From contig JAFEVB010000027.1 of assembly GCA_032629725.1 (NCBI GenBank), positions 372,001 to 436,000 of the forward strand: DNA of 64,000 nucleotides, given 5' to 3'. Origin of the DNA: Gremmenia infestans (Eukaryota > Ascomycota > Leotiomycetes > Helotiales > Hamatocanthoscyphaceae). Position 1 is the first letter of the stretch. Every line of letters begins with the position of its first letter. A program made the position numbers and the translations under genes. The notes under the pieces were generated by a model. It made no database searches. It was not told the origin of the DNA and was given only the letters and a program-made list of their open reading frames with translations. Of the stretch, positions 10,313-21,142 are shown one piece after another.

Positions 10313-13300
10313 TCCTGCTTACTTTCCTTTTCTTGTCTTCACTGCAATTCACTGTGGAACATGTCTCGTCCTTATTAGACCCGACACAGATAGCCGAACC
10401 TTCTATAAAAGACCTCATCCGCTCCCTTTATTCGCTCGTCATAGAAATCTTCATGCGTACGCTGGTTTTCTCTATGTATGGCTCTGTGCCTTCCTTGTCC
10501 AATAACCATTTGATTCTCTGTCTTTTTCTTCTTTTTATCATTCCTTGATCGCATTTCCCCGCACTCTACAGCCCGTTCTTTCCTCATTTTCGTTTCAACC
10601 GAACGACTAAACAGCTTGACAAGGAATCCCTTCTTGACGGCAAATCCCCCATCTAAAGACACCCCCTTTCTTCTTCGCCCTTTTATCATCAACCTCTCGT
10701 AAAAGCACACCTTACATACCTTACCTACTTACTTCGTCACAGTCTCATTTCTCAAGAGCTACAACCCTACCATCTTGCGTTGTTCCTGGTTAGAGCCTCG
10801 TCAGCTAAGAAAAAAAGTGAGAATGGGAGAATGAATAGTGGTTTATATAAGAATCTTCCTAAGTACAATCTCTTGGTGTTTATAAAAGTAGAGGCGCTTT
10901 AACAGTAAGTGTTTAAGCTTACATTCACCTCTACCTCTACATTTATCATACTTGCTTCTCGTTATACACTGCTCGATGTCGCTGCATAATTAAGGGAAAC
11001 GGTATTACTATCCGCTATCACGAACGCTTGCGAGTGTGGCACATATATGGACAATATGCCAAAATTCGATGGAGGAAGGACGTACCGTACTGTAGCAGGA
11101 TGGCATATGTGTGAAGTGGTCTTATACTTCCAGGGTTCTAGGTAGACGGAGTGGAGGGTGCAGATTTTAGTTATTTCATGCCGGAAGGGGGTTATCTCAG
11201 GATGTGGATGTGGATGTATATATAATCTACTACTGTAATCTCTTTATTCCTTCTCTTTAGTAGAGCAGAAGTTCAAAGAGAGGTTAGCACGTAAGAGAGA
11301 TATAGAGTACCAAGTTAAGCTTTTGTTATTTCCATTGGATATACGTTTTGAACGCCTTGATGTCTTTCTGGAATATTTAGGTTTCTTGATACATTGACTG
11401 ACTGACTGCATAAACTTTCAAGCCATGATCGATAATACCACCTTATGACCTATCAGGTCTAAATCCATTCAAAACAGGGCTAAATGTATAGAAATGGAAA
11501 TTGATAGGCCGAGCCGTGCCTGCATGTTTTTACATAATAGATTTTGTTGGTATATAACAAACCAACATTCCCGTATGATACCTGTCTTCTCATGTTGGTC
11601 ATCGGACTAGTCCGCAAGCTGTTCAAAGTTTGCATCCGTAGCTTAGACACACTTCACCTTCTACATACAGTGTAATATATATTGTACTTGACCGATTATG
11701 TTTGCTAGTGTCGACGATTTAATAATGAGAGGAACTATAGGTAGTCTACCTATTATTACTCTCCAGCTTGTCACCTGCATTCCGATTTCTCACCCTCTCT
11801 TTCACTTCCCGCTGTTCTTAGGAAACGAATCTATCTCTATGCTGGTCTGGTTTCCAACGAGGAAATTGATCTTAATGGAAGCCGAGAATTCGGCTGCGAC
11901 TGTCTGATCTCACGCTATCGCCCCTTCCAAGTCTCTCATGACCTTCTCTAAACGTGCCGCTTGGATGTCATCATTCCACCCTCTTATGAAGACCATCTTG
12001 GCTATGATGTGCCTGCCTATCCAGACTGGCTTCAAACAATTATTCATATGGAAACCTAGCCAATATACCGGTCCTTACACTAAGCGTCAGTATGGCTGGT
12101 GTCGACCTTGAGCCCCAATATTTTCCTGAATATAGGACCAGAATGAGTAGAAAACATGTGCATAACATCCTCGTGGCATACTGCAGAATACTCAAGCCAT
12201 TATCGAAACTACGGGAGAAAGGACTGGAGCGGTTCTTTGTAGATCTAATTTTACCCGCGGCTCGCACTCCACGTTTCCAGAGCCAAATACAAGAGGTCCC
12301 GGATTATCATTGCGCGATTGCAACACACCAGCGGCTGTGGGCGAGAGAATGGTTATGGGCAATGAATATGACAGTGAGAAATTGCGTATAAGCAAACCTG
12401 AATATGCTCAATGGAGGTCCAGAGCATTCGAGAATGGATTATGAGACATATGAGACGGCTAGAGAGCTAAGTTCCACGGCACAGGAACGCCTTTTATAGG
12501 CCCATATACGTTGCTAGCTACCGTGCTAGCAGCTGGCTATGTGGAGTACTGGCATGCTGCAATCAATTTTGCAACACATGTAAATTGGTCTTGTACATTC
12601 GCCATTTCGGCTTCGCAAAGGACTATGACGGCCTTGTCAATGGACTTTCGGTGCCGTCGGGGCCCTCCTCGGACGCGAGCAAGGCGGCTAAAAAGCTGGA
12701 GCGGCAGATCGTGGCGGTGGGGGACGTGGAGAAGATGAGGCAGGGGGCCAAAGACATAATGGACATTTCAAAGTTTTTTGACAGTCGCACATTGCGTGAG
12801 CTCGGGATAGATGCGATGCAGCGCAACTTGTCCAAGCTGATTGGTGATGTGCGGGCCTGCTTGAAGACTTGGCGACTGCACTTCCAGACAAGGTTCAAGA
12901 ACGAGGCGGTAGTGGATCTGTTGGATAGAATCTTTAAGATTGACTTTCGGCTCACCATCCTGTCGGTTGGGTGCGGGGATATTGAGGATGATCGCAGGAT
13001 GTGTACCTTGGCTGGAGAGTTGGACGGGTGCCGTAAGTTGCTGTCTTTACTCACTCATCCCTAAGCCTTTAGCTTCGTAGTGGCAGAAATGAGTGTGTAT
13101 ACAGCTTGATACTAACTGGCGGATAGTGGGAATATTTTTATAATACTCGAGCAGTACCTCATTATTGACTTTTCACCACTATCTTCCACTACGTCGCCTG
13201 TGATGTCAAGGGGAAGGCTATTAATACTCCAAACCCCATCCACTTGAATACCTTCTTCCTGGCTCGAGGGCCGGAGAGCGTGGATTTGAAGTATCTGTTG

Positions 13301-14302
13301 AAAGAGCAGATCTAATGTGCTTCTACTGCTACGGATGTCCATCGTATGCTTTTACTACGAGGATTATCACCGAGCTAGCTTCATAGTTAACAGAGCTTTA
13401 AATTTACAGCTGAGACCTACAAGGAACAATACATAGCAAAAGACAGATATGTATAACAAGTTTTCTTTTGTAAGATATGTCTTAGACATGAAGTCTACCA
13501 AGCCACAAGAACGAGGAAAGTTTTTGTTATTACGAATTAGGGCGTTAGAGGCTCGCTTGGAAGGTTGGTCCGTGCTCTTGCGGTTATTCCCAACTTCCTG
13601 CATCTGTACTTTTAGTCTTCCTCTTAATAGCTGTCTTTGTGGATAGATTTCTTATATTAATGCTCTATCTGAACCTGACTATGCTTCCAAAGCGAATATG
13701 ATATCATTTTGGTTTCCGACCGGTCGCAGTCTCTCTGTTCAGTGGTGAGGTTCCTGCTGCAGATTTTCAGGGGGTGTCAGCGTCTCATAACCCCTGTACA
13801 TTTACTCGCTAAAGCCACTGCCACTTTCTACGCGCCAAGGCACGAAGCTTGTTTCGTCTCAAATTCTTACAATTTTGGGGCTCAGGAGTTCGAAATACAT
13901 CTCCGACACCTCATGTTTTGGCTTCTCTCATCTCGCTGTGTGGCATGAAAGATCAGCCCAAGATGTGACCGGGAGGCATCAGATGCGTCAAGGACCACCA
14001 TGCTTTTGGTTTCGGGCGCTCCAGCCTGCGGGTTTCGCCAAGTGGCAGTACATATCCAGCACGGTAACCTCAATTCCGTGATTTACTTCCTTCTTTTTCT
14101 TGTTCTTGGTTATTTTGCATATTCCCTCGCATTTCCCACCATTTCCCCTCATTTGTGAGCAATCGTTGCCGGTCAACTAAACAATATACCTTCCTCCTAA
14201 TCTCTAATTCCTCCCGCAACTTCCCCGTCTCACGAAATCAATACCAAGATACCGACTTAACTTCTTCTCCCATTTACGAATCAAAAAAAAACAACTTTCA
14301 AG
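10313..14302. other. 4-kb gene-poor stretch
   Basis: After the BOR1-like gene I see AT-rich DNA with no supported complete gene. The only coding-like part is the GC-richer open tract listed separately at 12480-13064. A frame at 12092-12391 starts with ATG but has no recognisable content. Short GGATGT repeats lie near 11203-11220. Confidence 0.5.
12480..13064 (+). pseudogene. Orphan open tract, possible gene remnant
   Basis: One frame stays open from about 12480 to a stop at 13062-13064. Its second half is GC-richer than its surroundings, with protein-like composition: an amphipathic, charged helix-rich stretch including KAAKKLERQIVAVGDVEKMR and several Leu/Ile heptads. There is no convincing ATG in frame; the only starts are TTG-type. 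I do not recognise a family. It could be an exon of an unrecognised multi-exon gene, with the ATG frame at 12092-12391 as a possible upstream part. It could equally be the remnant of a decayed gene. Confidence 0.3.
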
Positions 14303-14569
14303 ATGTTTGGATGGCTCACGACCGATACCCAGGTGGATACCTCTGTTGATAGAATAGTGGCGGGCAATAGATCGGCGGAGCTGGTACTACTCATCATGTG
14401 GATAGGGTCGTTTTGGGTCATGGCGATGATATGGTTCACCGCCGCTCTTGCCGACCGCTGGCGAGGGCCTCACGGAACATCGAAGGTTGGATTTGCGGGG
14501 GTAGTAGGGGCGTTCCTTTGCTCGGCCGCTTGGCCTCTGGTTGCGATATATTTGTTTACTTCGACTTGA
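14303..14569 (+). CDS. Small two-pass membrane protein, unrecognised
   Basis: An intronless frame of 88 residues starts at an ATG in good context (CAAGATG), preceded by a CT-rich leader with an A-run, as in the other expressed genes here. Two hydrophobic segments are visible at about residues 27-48 (ELVLLIMWIGSFWVMAMIWF) and 64-86. They are separated by a short basic loop (DRWRGPHGTSK). I do not recognise the family. Its isolation in a gene-poor stretch and its small size leave some doubt, but leader, codon use and a clean double-spanning topology argue for a real gene. Confidence 0.55.
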   Translation: MFGWLTTDTQVDTSVDRIVAGNRSAELVLLIMWIGSFWVMAMIWFTAALADRWRGPHGTSKVGFAGVVGAFLCSAAWPLVAIYLFTST

Positions 14570-16257
14570 TGACGTCGAATCAATCAAGTTCGGACGAGGT
14601 TGGTGGGGGACGGAGGATCATTCTGCAGGATTGTACAGTTGCTTGGTATTTTACGGGGTTGCTTAGACACAAGGGTCGACTTGCGAGAAAGATCTAGAGG
14701 CGCTGGTGGCGCTCTACTGCTTCGTTGTCAAATTGGGATTGCTCCTCGACTTTCCCAGATTTGCCCCTCTGAGTTGCTTCTCCCCTGGCAAATTAGATTC
14801 AATACAGGATGCCGGTTTCATGGGAATTATCTTAGTCTACAGGTACTCATTAGCACTTTCTCTTCTATTGGTATTTTCCTGGTTGCAAAGCCAAACGCCA
14901 TCCCTTATACACTTGCTCCCATGAAGTCCTCGAGGACTCTATTAATATATCAGGCTATATGTTTGACTTGCGCTTAGGAATCTATGTCAGTTTCAGAGAA
15001 GAATATTTCTCTTGTTTCTAATAGTGAGCCACAAAGTAATTCATTTACCTGCTCGTTCGTTGTAAATTTAAGATGCATCTGCCGAAAATTCTCACTACCG
15101 GTGATGGTAACATTTCAATCAATCAAAAGCTCAAGAAGTCGAGGTATTGCCGAAGGTGGTCCTATTTGCCAAATATACTTCAGGATCACGACATTTTATC
15201 CTTTCCGTTCTACTTTGTCACAATCAAACAAAGTGAGGGGTTTTCTCGTGGTATTATAGACGTAAGCTTGACTGTTTGGGCTTGACGAAGGACTCTATAA
15301 ATAATAGTGACGGATGATCGACTCCAGATGGCTAAATGCTTGGTAGATGATGCCGCTTAGATCTTGGACCTGCAGTCAAGGTCTTTGCTCATGGGTAACT
15401 TCCCCGCCGTGATGCCATGGTCAAGTGGACATCACCACATTCAAAATCCGGATTTTCCAATTGCAATCTTTAAGTCTTGGGGGAACTTAGAGTATGATTC
15501 AGAGCCATGTGATTCGCCTTAGGCGGCAAAAGTGGAAGATAAACTTCGGTGGGGCTACGATCCCCTTTTAAATAAGCGAATGCCCCTTTTACTCGCTTAA
15601 TCATGAACCAGCATCAGCCCAAAGAGCTAAAATTGACACTGGCTTACAAGTCAAATCATCACATCCGATCTGTCTATACCTATACAATAGATCATAGTTC
15701 AGAGCCAAACTGGGTCTCATTTCCATATTTGGCGAAATGAAAAGTGCCTAAAGATCTAATGGCGAAACTCTAATTCAGTGCCGTTTCAGGTTTCGCTCGC
15801 TAAAGGATATTAGGCTGTGTCGACGTCGACCCCCAGTAAGGCGGTAGTTTTCCCTAGAGTGCCGTCTGTCCGCAGTTAGATTAGCCAAGTATTGTGATTG
15901 GCTCAAATCGTGCGAAAGAGCTCCCCTTCCAAATTTAGCCATAGCCAAATAATCGGGACTCACTGCATGTTTCCACCGCGGACTCAGAACGTACTTGGAA
16001 ATTGCGGGGTGCAGCTTCCGAACAGCCCTCAAATCTGCTGAACCCGGGCCATTTATGACACCATGCGAAATGAAATACCCCTCCCCCAAGAACAGGAAAC
16101 TTACGGCTGTTTTGAATTAATATCACGTCCTTATTCAATAGGTGTGTTTTTCCGCCGGCATGAGAGAGTATAAAGGTAAAGTGTTTGCCTACGAAACTGA
16201 AAGCGAAGTTTTGCCTACGCTAAGAAGCACTTGACATTGCAATCTTTAATCATCAAT
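14570..16257. other. Intergenic, includes the xylanase promoter
   Basis: No gene is supported. The last few hundred bases form the upstream region of the xylanase gene (see the separate promoter entry). Confidence 0.5.
15881..16174 (+). promoter_or_regulatory. Putative xylanase promoter elements
   Basis: TTAGCC, the complement of the XlnR/Xyr1 core GGCTAA, occurs at 15881-15886 and 15935-15940. A further GGCTAAA is at 15330-15336. A TATAAA lies at 16169-16174, 84 bases before the xylanase ATG. C-rich words compatible with CreA sites (CTCCCC) occur at about 15921 and 16081. The motifs are visible; their use by Xyr1 and CreA is inferred from how GH11 genes are controlled in other ascomycetes. 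Confidence 0.4.
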
Positions 16258-17013
16258 ATGGTCTCCTTCTCATCACTTGTGCTTGTGGCCTCTGCTGCCA
16301 TCGCTGGTATTTACGCCGCCCCTCATACATCAGCTGGTGAAGTCCTCGCTCCCCGCGATGGAACTCCAAGCAGCACTGGCACCAACAACGGATTTTACTA
16401 TTCCTTCTGGACGGACGGAGCAGGCGACGTGACCTACTCGAACGGAGCAGCTGGTACGTACACCGTGACGTGGTCAGGTGATGCTGGTAACTTTGTCGCT
16501 GGGAAGGGTTGGAACCCCGGAGCCGCTAGGTATTGTGCATGCATCTTCTTTTCTTTGAAAGTACGATTGATTGATATATTGGGCCTTCCATCTGACATTC
16601 TTAATATGAGCAGAACCATAAATTTCTCCGGCTCCTACAACCCGACCGGCAACAGCTACCTATCCATCTACGGCTGGACGACAAACCCCCTCATCGAGTA
16701 CTACATCGTCGAGAGCTTCGGCACCTACGACCCCTCCAGCGCCGCCACACAGAGCGGTAGCGTCACGGCCGACGGCTCGACGTACAAGATCCTCGAGACA
16801 ACCCGCACGAACGAACCGTCTATTGAAGGCACCGCGACCTTTCAGCAGTACTGGTCTGTGCGCGCGAACCACCGCACGTCGGGGAGCGTTAATGTCACGG
16901 CGCATTTCGAAGCGTGGGCTGCGCTGGGAATGACCTTGGGTACCCATAACTACCAGATCCTTGCCACGGAGGGGTATCATAGCAGTGGGACCGCTACTAT
17001 GACTGTTTCCTAG
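16258..17013 (+). CDS. Endo-1,4-beta-xylanase, GH11, secreted
   Basis: Exons 16258-16529 and 16614-17013 join across an 84-nt intron to 223 residues, the usual single-domain GH11 length. A signal peptide (MVSFSSLVLVASAAIAGIYA) is followed by a short propeptide ending near LAPR. The jelly-roll landmarks are all present: NNGFYYSFWTDG, FVAGKGWNPG, PLIEYYIVE, and ATEGYHSSG near the end. Catalytic nucleophile and acid/base are Glu119 and Glu210 by family comparison. Asn78 (in GNF) occupies the position that is Asp in acidophilic GH11 enzymes, suggesting a near-neutral rather than strongly acidic optimum. No cellulose-binding module is attached. The enzyme cleaves internal xylan bonds outside the cell. 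The ATG at 16258 follows a CAAT-containing leader, and the signal peptide fixes it. Confidence 0.96.
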   Translation: MVSFSSLVLVASAAIAGIYAAPHTSAGEVLAPRDGTPSSTGTNNGFYYSFWTDGAGDVTYSNGAAGTYTVTWSGDAGNFVAGKGWNPGAARYCACIFFSLKVRLIDILGLPSDILNMSRTINFSGSYNPTGNSYLSIYGWTTNPLIEYYIVESFGTYDPSSAATQSGSVTADGSTYKILETTRTNEPSIEGTATFQQYWSVRANHRTSGSVNVTAHFEAWAALGMTLGTHNYQILATEGYHSSGTATMTVS

Positions 17014-18163
17014 GCGCCATTTTTAGTCAAGATGCGGTTCTTGGGAACTGTGATGGCCTGTTGTGTGAGGGTTTGGAGATGTACATACGAGGGCCAAGGA
17101 ATTTAGCTACCTACTTATTTTCGTGTATATACCTAGTCAACTGAGTATGAACTTGCGCTGATTACCTGGGACACTTGTACCCTAACCTTGAATGATGATT
17201 TGGATGTGTATCGGTATCACTTCCTCTAAATCTCCACTTCTTGCCTTTCTCTCTACCCCTATCCCCTGGAATGCTACCAGTGCGTGAAATGATCAATCGT
17301 AGTGAAAGTGAAAAGCCCTTCAGGCTAAACTAGCTCCTAAATAGGCTATCTTGATTCCCATACCTAGTGACTATCAGTTTATTATATGAATATGTACGAG
17401 TAAGTATCAGTGATTGGGCGATGAATGCCCACAAGCTTTGGCAGCGGGATCTGTAGATCACATGCCTACCTATCTTTTCATCCGCATGTATGGCCTCGAA
17501 ATGGCAGTCAAACAGGTTCTCAACCGGCTGATTGTAAGGTATGCTTTGTTAGTAAATACTATGTAGGCAATCGTATAATGGTCAACAGCAGTTGCCATAC
17601 CGCGGTACTTTACCAACTTACCAAGCTCCCTCTATATATATAGATTTCCAGGTTCGTCATACCAAGGCTTCATCAATTGAGAAGATCAAACATGGTCGCC
17701 TTCCGTAAAATGTTTTACGGCAATACAACGTTAGAGCGCATGAATCTCCTCCACGACAAGGCTAAGTTATTGAATTCCCCCCTTTTTAATTAAGCGAAAA
17801 TGTGATCACCTGGAATGATTTTGGATTACTAGTAGTACACTAGAAGATCCCTTTGGCCACTTGGCGGTATTGAGGTAGGAAAGAGATCTCACTGACTTGT
17901 TCCTGCACATGAATGAGACGTTCACAAACCTAAACCTGTCTCCATCCGCGAATTGAATTATATGCGCCTGATTTGATCTTATCTTTGAAAAATATCAGAC
18001 GGAAACCCGTACGAGTGGCTTCATTTAGCTGCGAGGAGCTCGGCTTATCGATCTACATTCTCAATCCACCTAATATTTACCAAGATACTCCTACTAACGC
18101 CGTGATATACGCCGGTGTACCTCAACCAAAAGTCTTCAAATCGCAGCATTTTTACAGACAAAA
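17014..18163. other. Intergenic, 3' flanks of convergent genes
   Basis: It separates the xylanase from the convergent VPS9-domain gene. AT-rich, with only short chance frames and no feature I can support. Confidence 0.55.
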
Positions 18164-20510
18164 TCAAACAGCGCCGATATCCTTCAACGCCCCCGCAAGC
18201 CGTCTATAATCTCTTAGAAGCTCAAGTACCTCGTTGAGCTTCATATCGCCTGGGTTTTGTATTTCCATGAATCTTTTGATCGGTGGTGCAATCTTGGGGA
18301 TTTCTTTGGGTGGCAGTGATGGTGCGAGTTCTGGGAAGGTCTGTAAGATGTTAGTATATGAGGTAGAAGAAATGATGAGAACCCTTACGCTCGTCAAATC
18401 AGCAATACCCCCATCGGCTATTGCTTTATTCCCTGGTGTGGCGGGAGTTGAGGATGGTCGTCCGAACCCAAAGCCTCGCGTCATGTTCATGCTCGAAAAC
18501 CGGTTAATCGGGTTCAGTGAGTTACCCAGATTCCGCATCGACTCCACGATTGCAGGATTCGCTGGCGATGCAGGAGGGTGCAATGGCGAGGAAGGCTGCT
18601 TCTCACCACCTTCCTCGGCGAATGCAACTTTCTTGCTACTACTCGCACTCTGCGAGCTGTCTGTACTTCTGTCTCGAGCAGCTGCCTTGCGGCCTCCAAT
18701 CAAATTTAGCATCTTATCATCCGGTTTCAGTGCAGAATCTCTGCGCGGCCGCCCTGTATTCTCTGGGCTGTGAAGCGAGCTGGCACCACTGGCTGATGCG
18801 TCGTCTTCAGGAGGAGGCGTGCTGACGAGTTTTCGAGCATCATCTAATGTCTTGGGGACAATGATATCGGATGGCTTTCCTGTAAGTTCCTCTTGCCGTT
18901 CCTTGAGCTTCCCAAGCAGGAACTTATAGGAACCCTCAAGGGAGCTCCCGATTGACTTGAACCCTTGGTCTGCTGTATTTAGAACGGCATCTCCAGCTGC
19001 GCCAAGCACCGCAGGTGGCTGGAACATGTCGCTGATACTACGGTTGTGCTGCACGGACGGTCGAGCACCTGTAGGAGACGATGGAGTTGTGGTGATGGTG
19101 GGACTAGCACTTGTGGCAGTGACCTCGGCGGGTGATAACCCGGCTGTAGTAAGATGCGCAGGAGTCATCGAATTATTTGTTTTTGGAGTAGATGGGCGAC
19201 TGTTGGACTTTGGTCCAGAAAGAGCCTCGTCCTCTCTCAGAGTTGCTAAATCCACGGTCTCGAGAAACGTGATAGCAGCTTCCAGGTTCGTCAAACAATA
19301 CGCAGCTTCCCCATCAATCTTATTCTCATTTCGAAATCTTTGGATGAAATATAGATTGCTGATAACATCAATACCTTCAGGGCGAGATGTAATTAGAGTA
19401 TAGATAAGCATAGGCATGATCTCGTCCGCCGAGGAAGATGGATGGAAATGTGATAAAGTGTCGACGATGCTTTTGTGGGCTGCTTTAAGATGAAGAAGCT
19501 TTCCAAGAGGATACTTCTCATTACTCATAGCCATCAGCTCATCTCTCGCTCCTTCTAGCCATTCTCGGACTTCTTTCTCTCTAGTTTGCATCGCTACTGG
19601 GTCCTTGGTTGCTTGTCCCAAATCAACATCTAGATCGTTGAGGCCAATTCCAACTACTGACAAAGCTGCAGTCTTGGAGCGCAGCTTCTCATCCTTTTCC
19701 TCATCTGTAGTACTTCTATGTCTCCATATCCGATTGTAGATGCTCTCGCATACCCTCCTCTCAACAGCCTCTTCCAAAGCTACCCGCTTGTGCTCCAGGA
19801 CTTTTCTTGCTCGTTTTCGATCAGCTATTTCATCGACTGTAAGCATCTGTTGGTCCGAATCGTTCTTTTCTGGTGGAGGTCTAGAACGTTCTTTATTATT
19901 GCTAATCGAGACTGCCTTTGCTCTTATCTTACTCGCCGTAGAGGAGAGGGAAGACATCGAGGGGGACGGTGAACCCTCTCGGTGCTGGCGAGAGGACAGT
20001 GCCGAGATGTGTGTATTGATATGTGTGGCAGCAACGGCATAGAAGTCTTGAAATAGTGTAGATAATTTGTCGACCGTTGGCGGGGTAGGATGTATTTTGG
20101 CAGATAAGGAGTCGATGAAGCTACCAATAGATTAGTATCTGTAACATACTGGGGACTTTCTAGCCTGACCTATCCGTCAGACTGACAAGCTCAATGGGAA
20201 GTTCATCAAAATCTGAAGGTAGCTTCCCGGAAGCCTCGCCTGTCTCGTCCTCGGAGGACTTCTCGAAGGCATCCGCTTGCTTCTGAGGTAACCCCTGAGA
20301 TTTATCTGGCATGGGTCCCTGTGAATCAAAGCCATTTTGTATGGTACTGGCCCGTTGAACTCGATTTGTATGATCCGGGCTGGCCGGTGCTAACTTGGAG
20401 AAGGACTTGGATGCGTGGATGGTTCGAGGACGTTGGGGGTCACTCTTCTTTCCAGAGGAAGCCATGAATTCCGGTAGCTTGATGGCCATTTTGTCAGCAA
20501 AGGTGATCAT
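18164..20510 (-). CDS. VPS9-domain protein, probable Rab5-type GEF
   Basis: Three exons on the minus strand (20510-20170, 20120-18389, 18340-18164) give about 749 residues. Intron 1 is 49 nt. Intron 2 is 48 nt, a multiple of three and stop-free, so it is easily missed; its donor GTAAGG, branch TACTAAC and CAG acceptor are clear. The N-terminal block (LPSDFDELPIELVSLTD, then FIDSLSAKIHPTPPTVDKL) and the VPS9 core at about residues 240-405 define the family. Asp346 (in ADEIMP) and Tyr388 (in AYCLTNLEAA) match the catalytic Asp and Tyr of VPS9 exchange factors. VPS9 proteins load GTP on Rab5/Vps21 in endosome and vacuole traffic. No CUE domain is seen, so this is probably not the direct Vps9p orthologue. 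In-frame ATGs at 20510, 20489 and 20465 are all possible starts. Confidence 0.9.
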
Positions 20511-21142
20511 TTTGGGGAAAAGCAGAAGGAAGGGGAGAAGTACTCGAGAGAAGTATATATTACCTAGGAGCTCTCGCGGATCGCTGAGCAGTGTTGCATG
20601 AATGACAAGACCTGAAACTGCGGTCAAGCCGAGGACCACTTGGAAACGAATGTGGATAAAGAAATCGCAACTGCGAAGAAGAAGAAGATAATATGCGTGA
20701 GATGTATTATTTACATGTCCACAAAGCCAGAGACAATCCCAATTCCTGAGTGAAGTCCCGGCCTGGAGTTGTGCCTCACTCAATCTCCCAACCGCTGATA
20801 GGCGCGCGGAGAGTGAGTGCATTACTACTACCTAGGATGACGCGCCACAAGGCCCATAATGAACAGCCTAAGTATATCTAGTACCGATGAAGGCGAATAT
20901 TTGAGCACTTATTGGCTAAACTGCCTGCCTGCCGTGCCCCATGATAGGTACCAGCCAACCATACAACATCCCAGCAACACTCATCCTAGCAATCCACCCT
21001 ACGCCCACATGATGCAACGCCTCTTGCACGGTTCATGATCGCCTCAAGTCAAGTGCACATTGCATTCGGAGGAAGTCATCCACATCATCGTTCGATATCA
21101 CAGCTCTGCTATGTTTCTACTTCACCAATACCTCTTTTGAAG
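20511..21142. promoter_or_regulatory. Shared divergent promoter of VPS9-domain gene and ATG15
   Basis: These 632 bases lie between the start codons of two genes read outward. The minus-strand frame stays open upstream to 20822 and includes another ATG, so part of this may be 5' leader or an N-terminal extension of the VPS9-domain gene. No specific operator is recognised. Confidence 0.45.

Noticed and set aside
20513..20822. N-terminal extension of the VPS9-domain protein to the ATG at 20822
   Set aside because: The added 104 residues do not resemble the family N-terminus, and the family-like block begins after 20465. More likely 5' leader.
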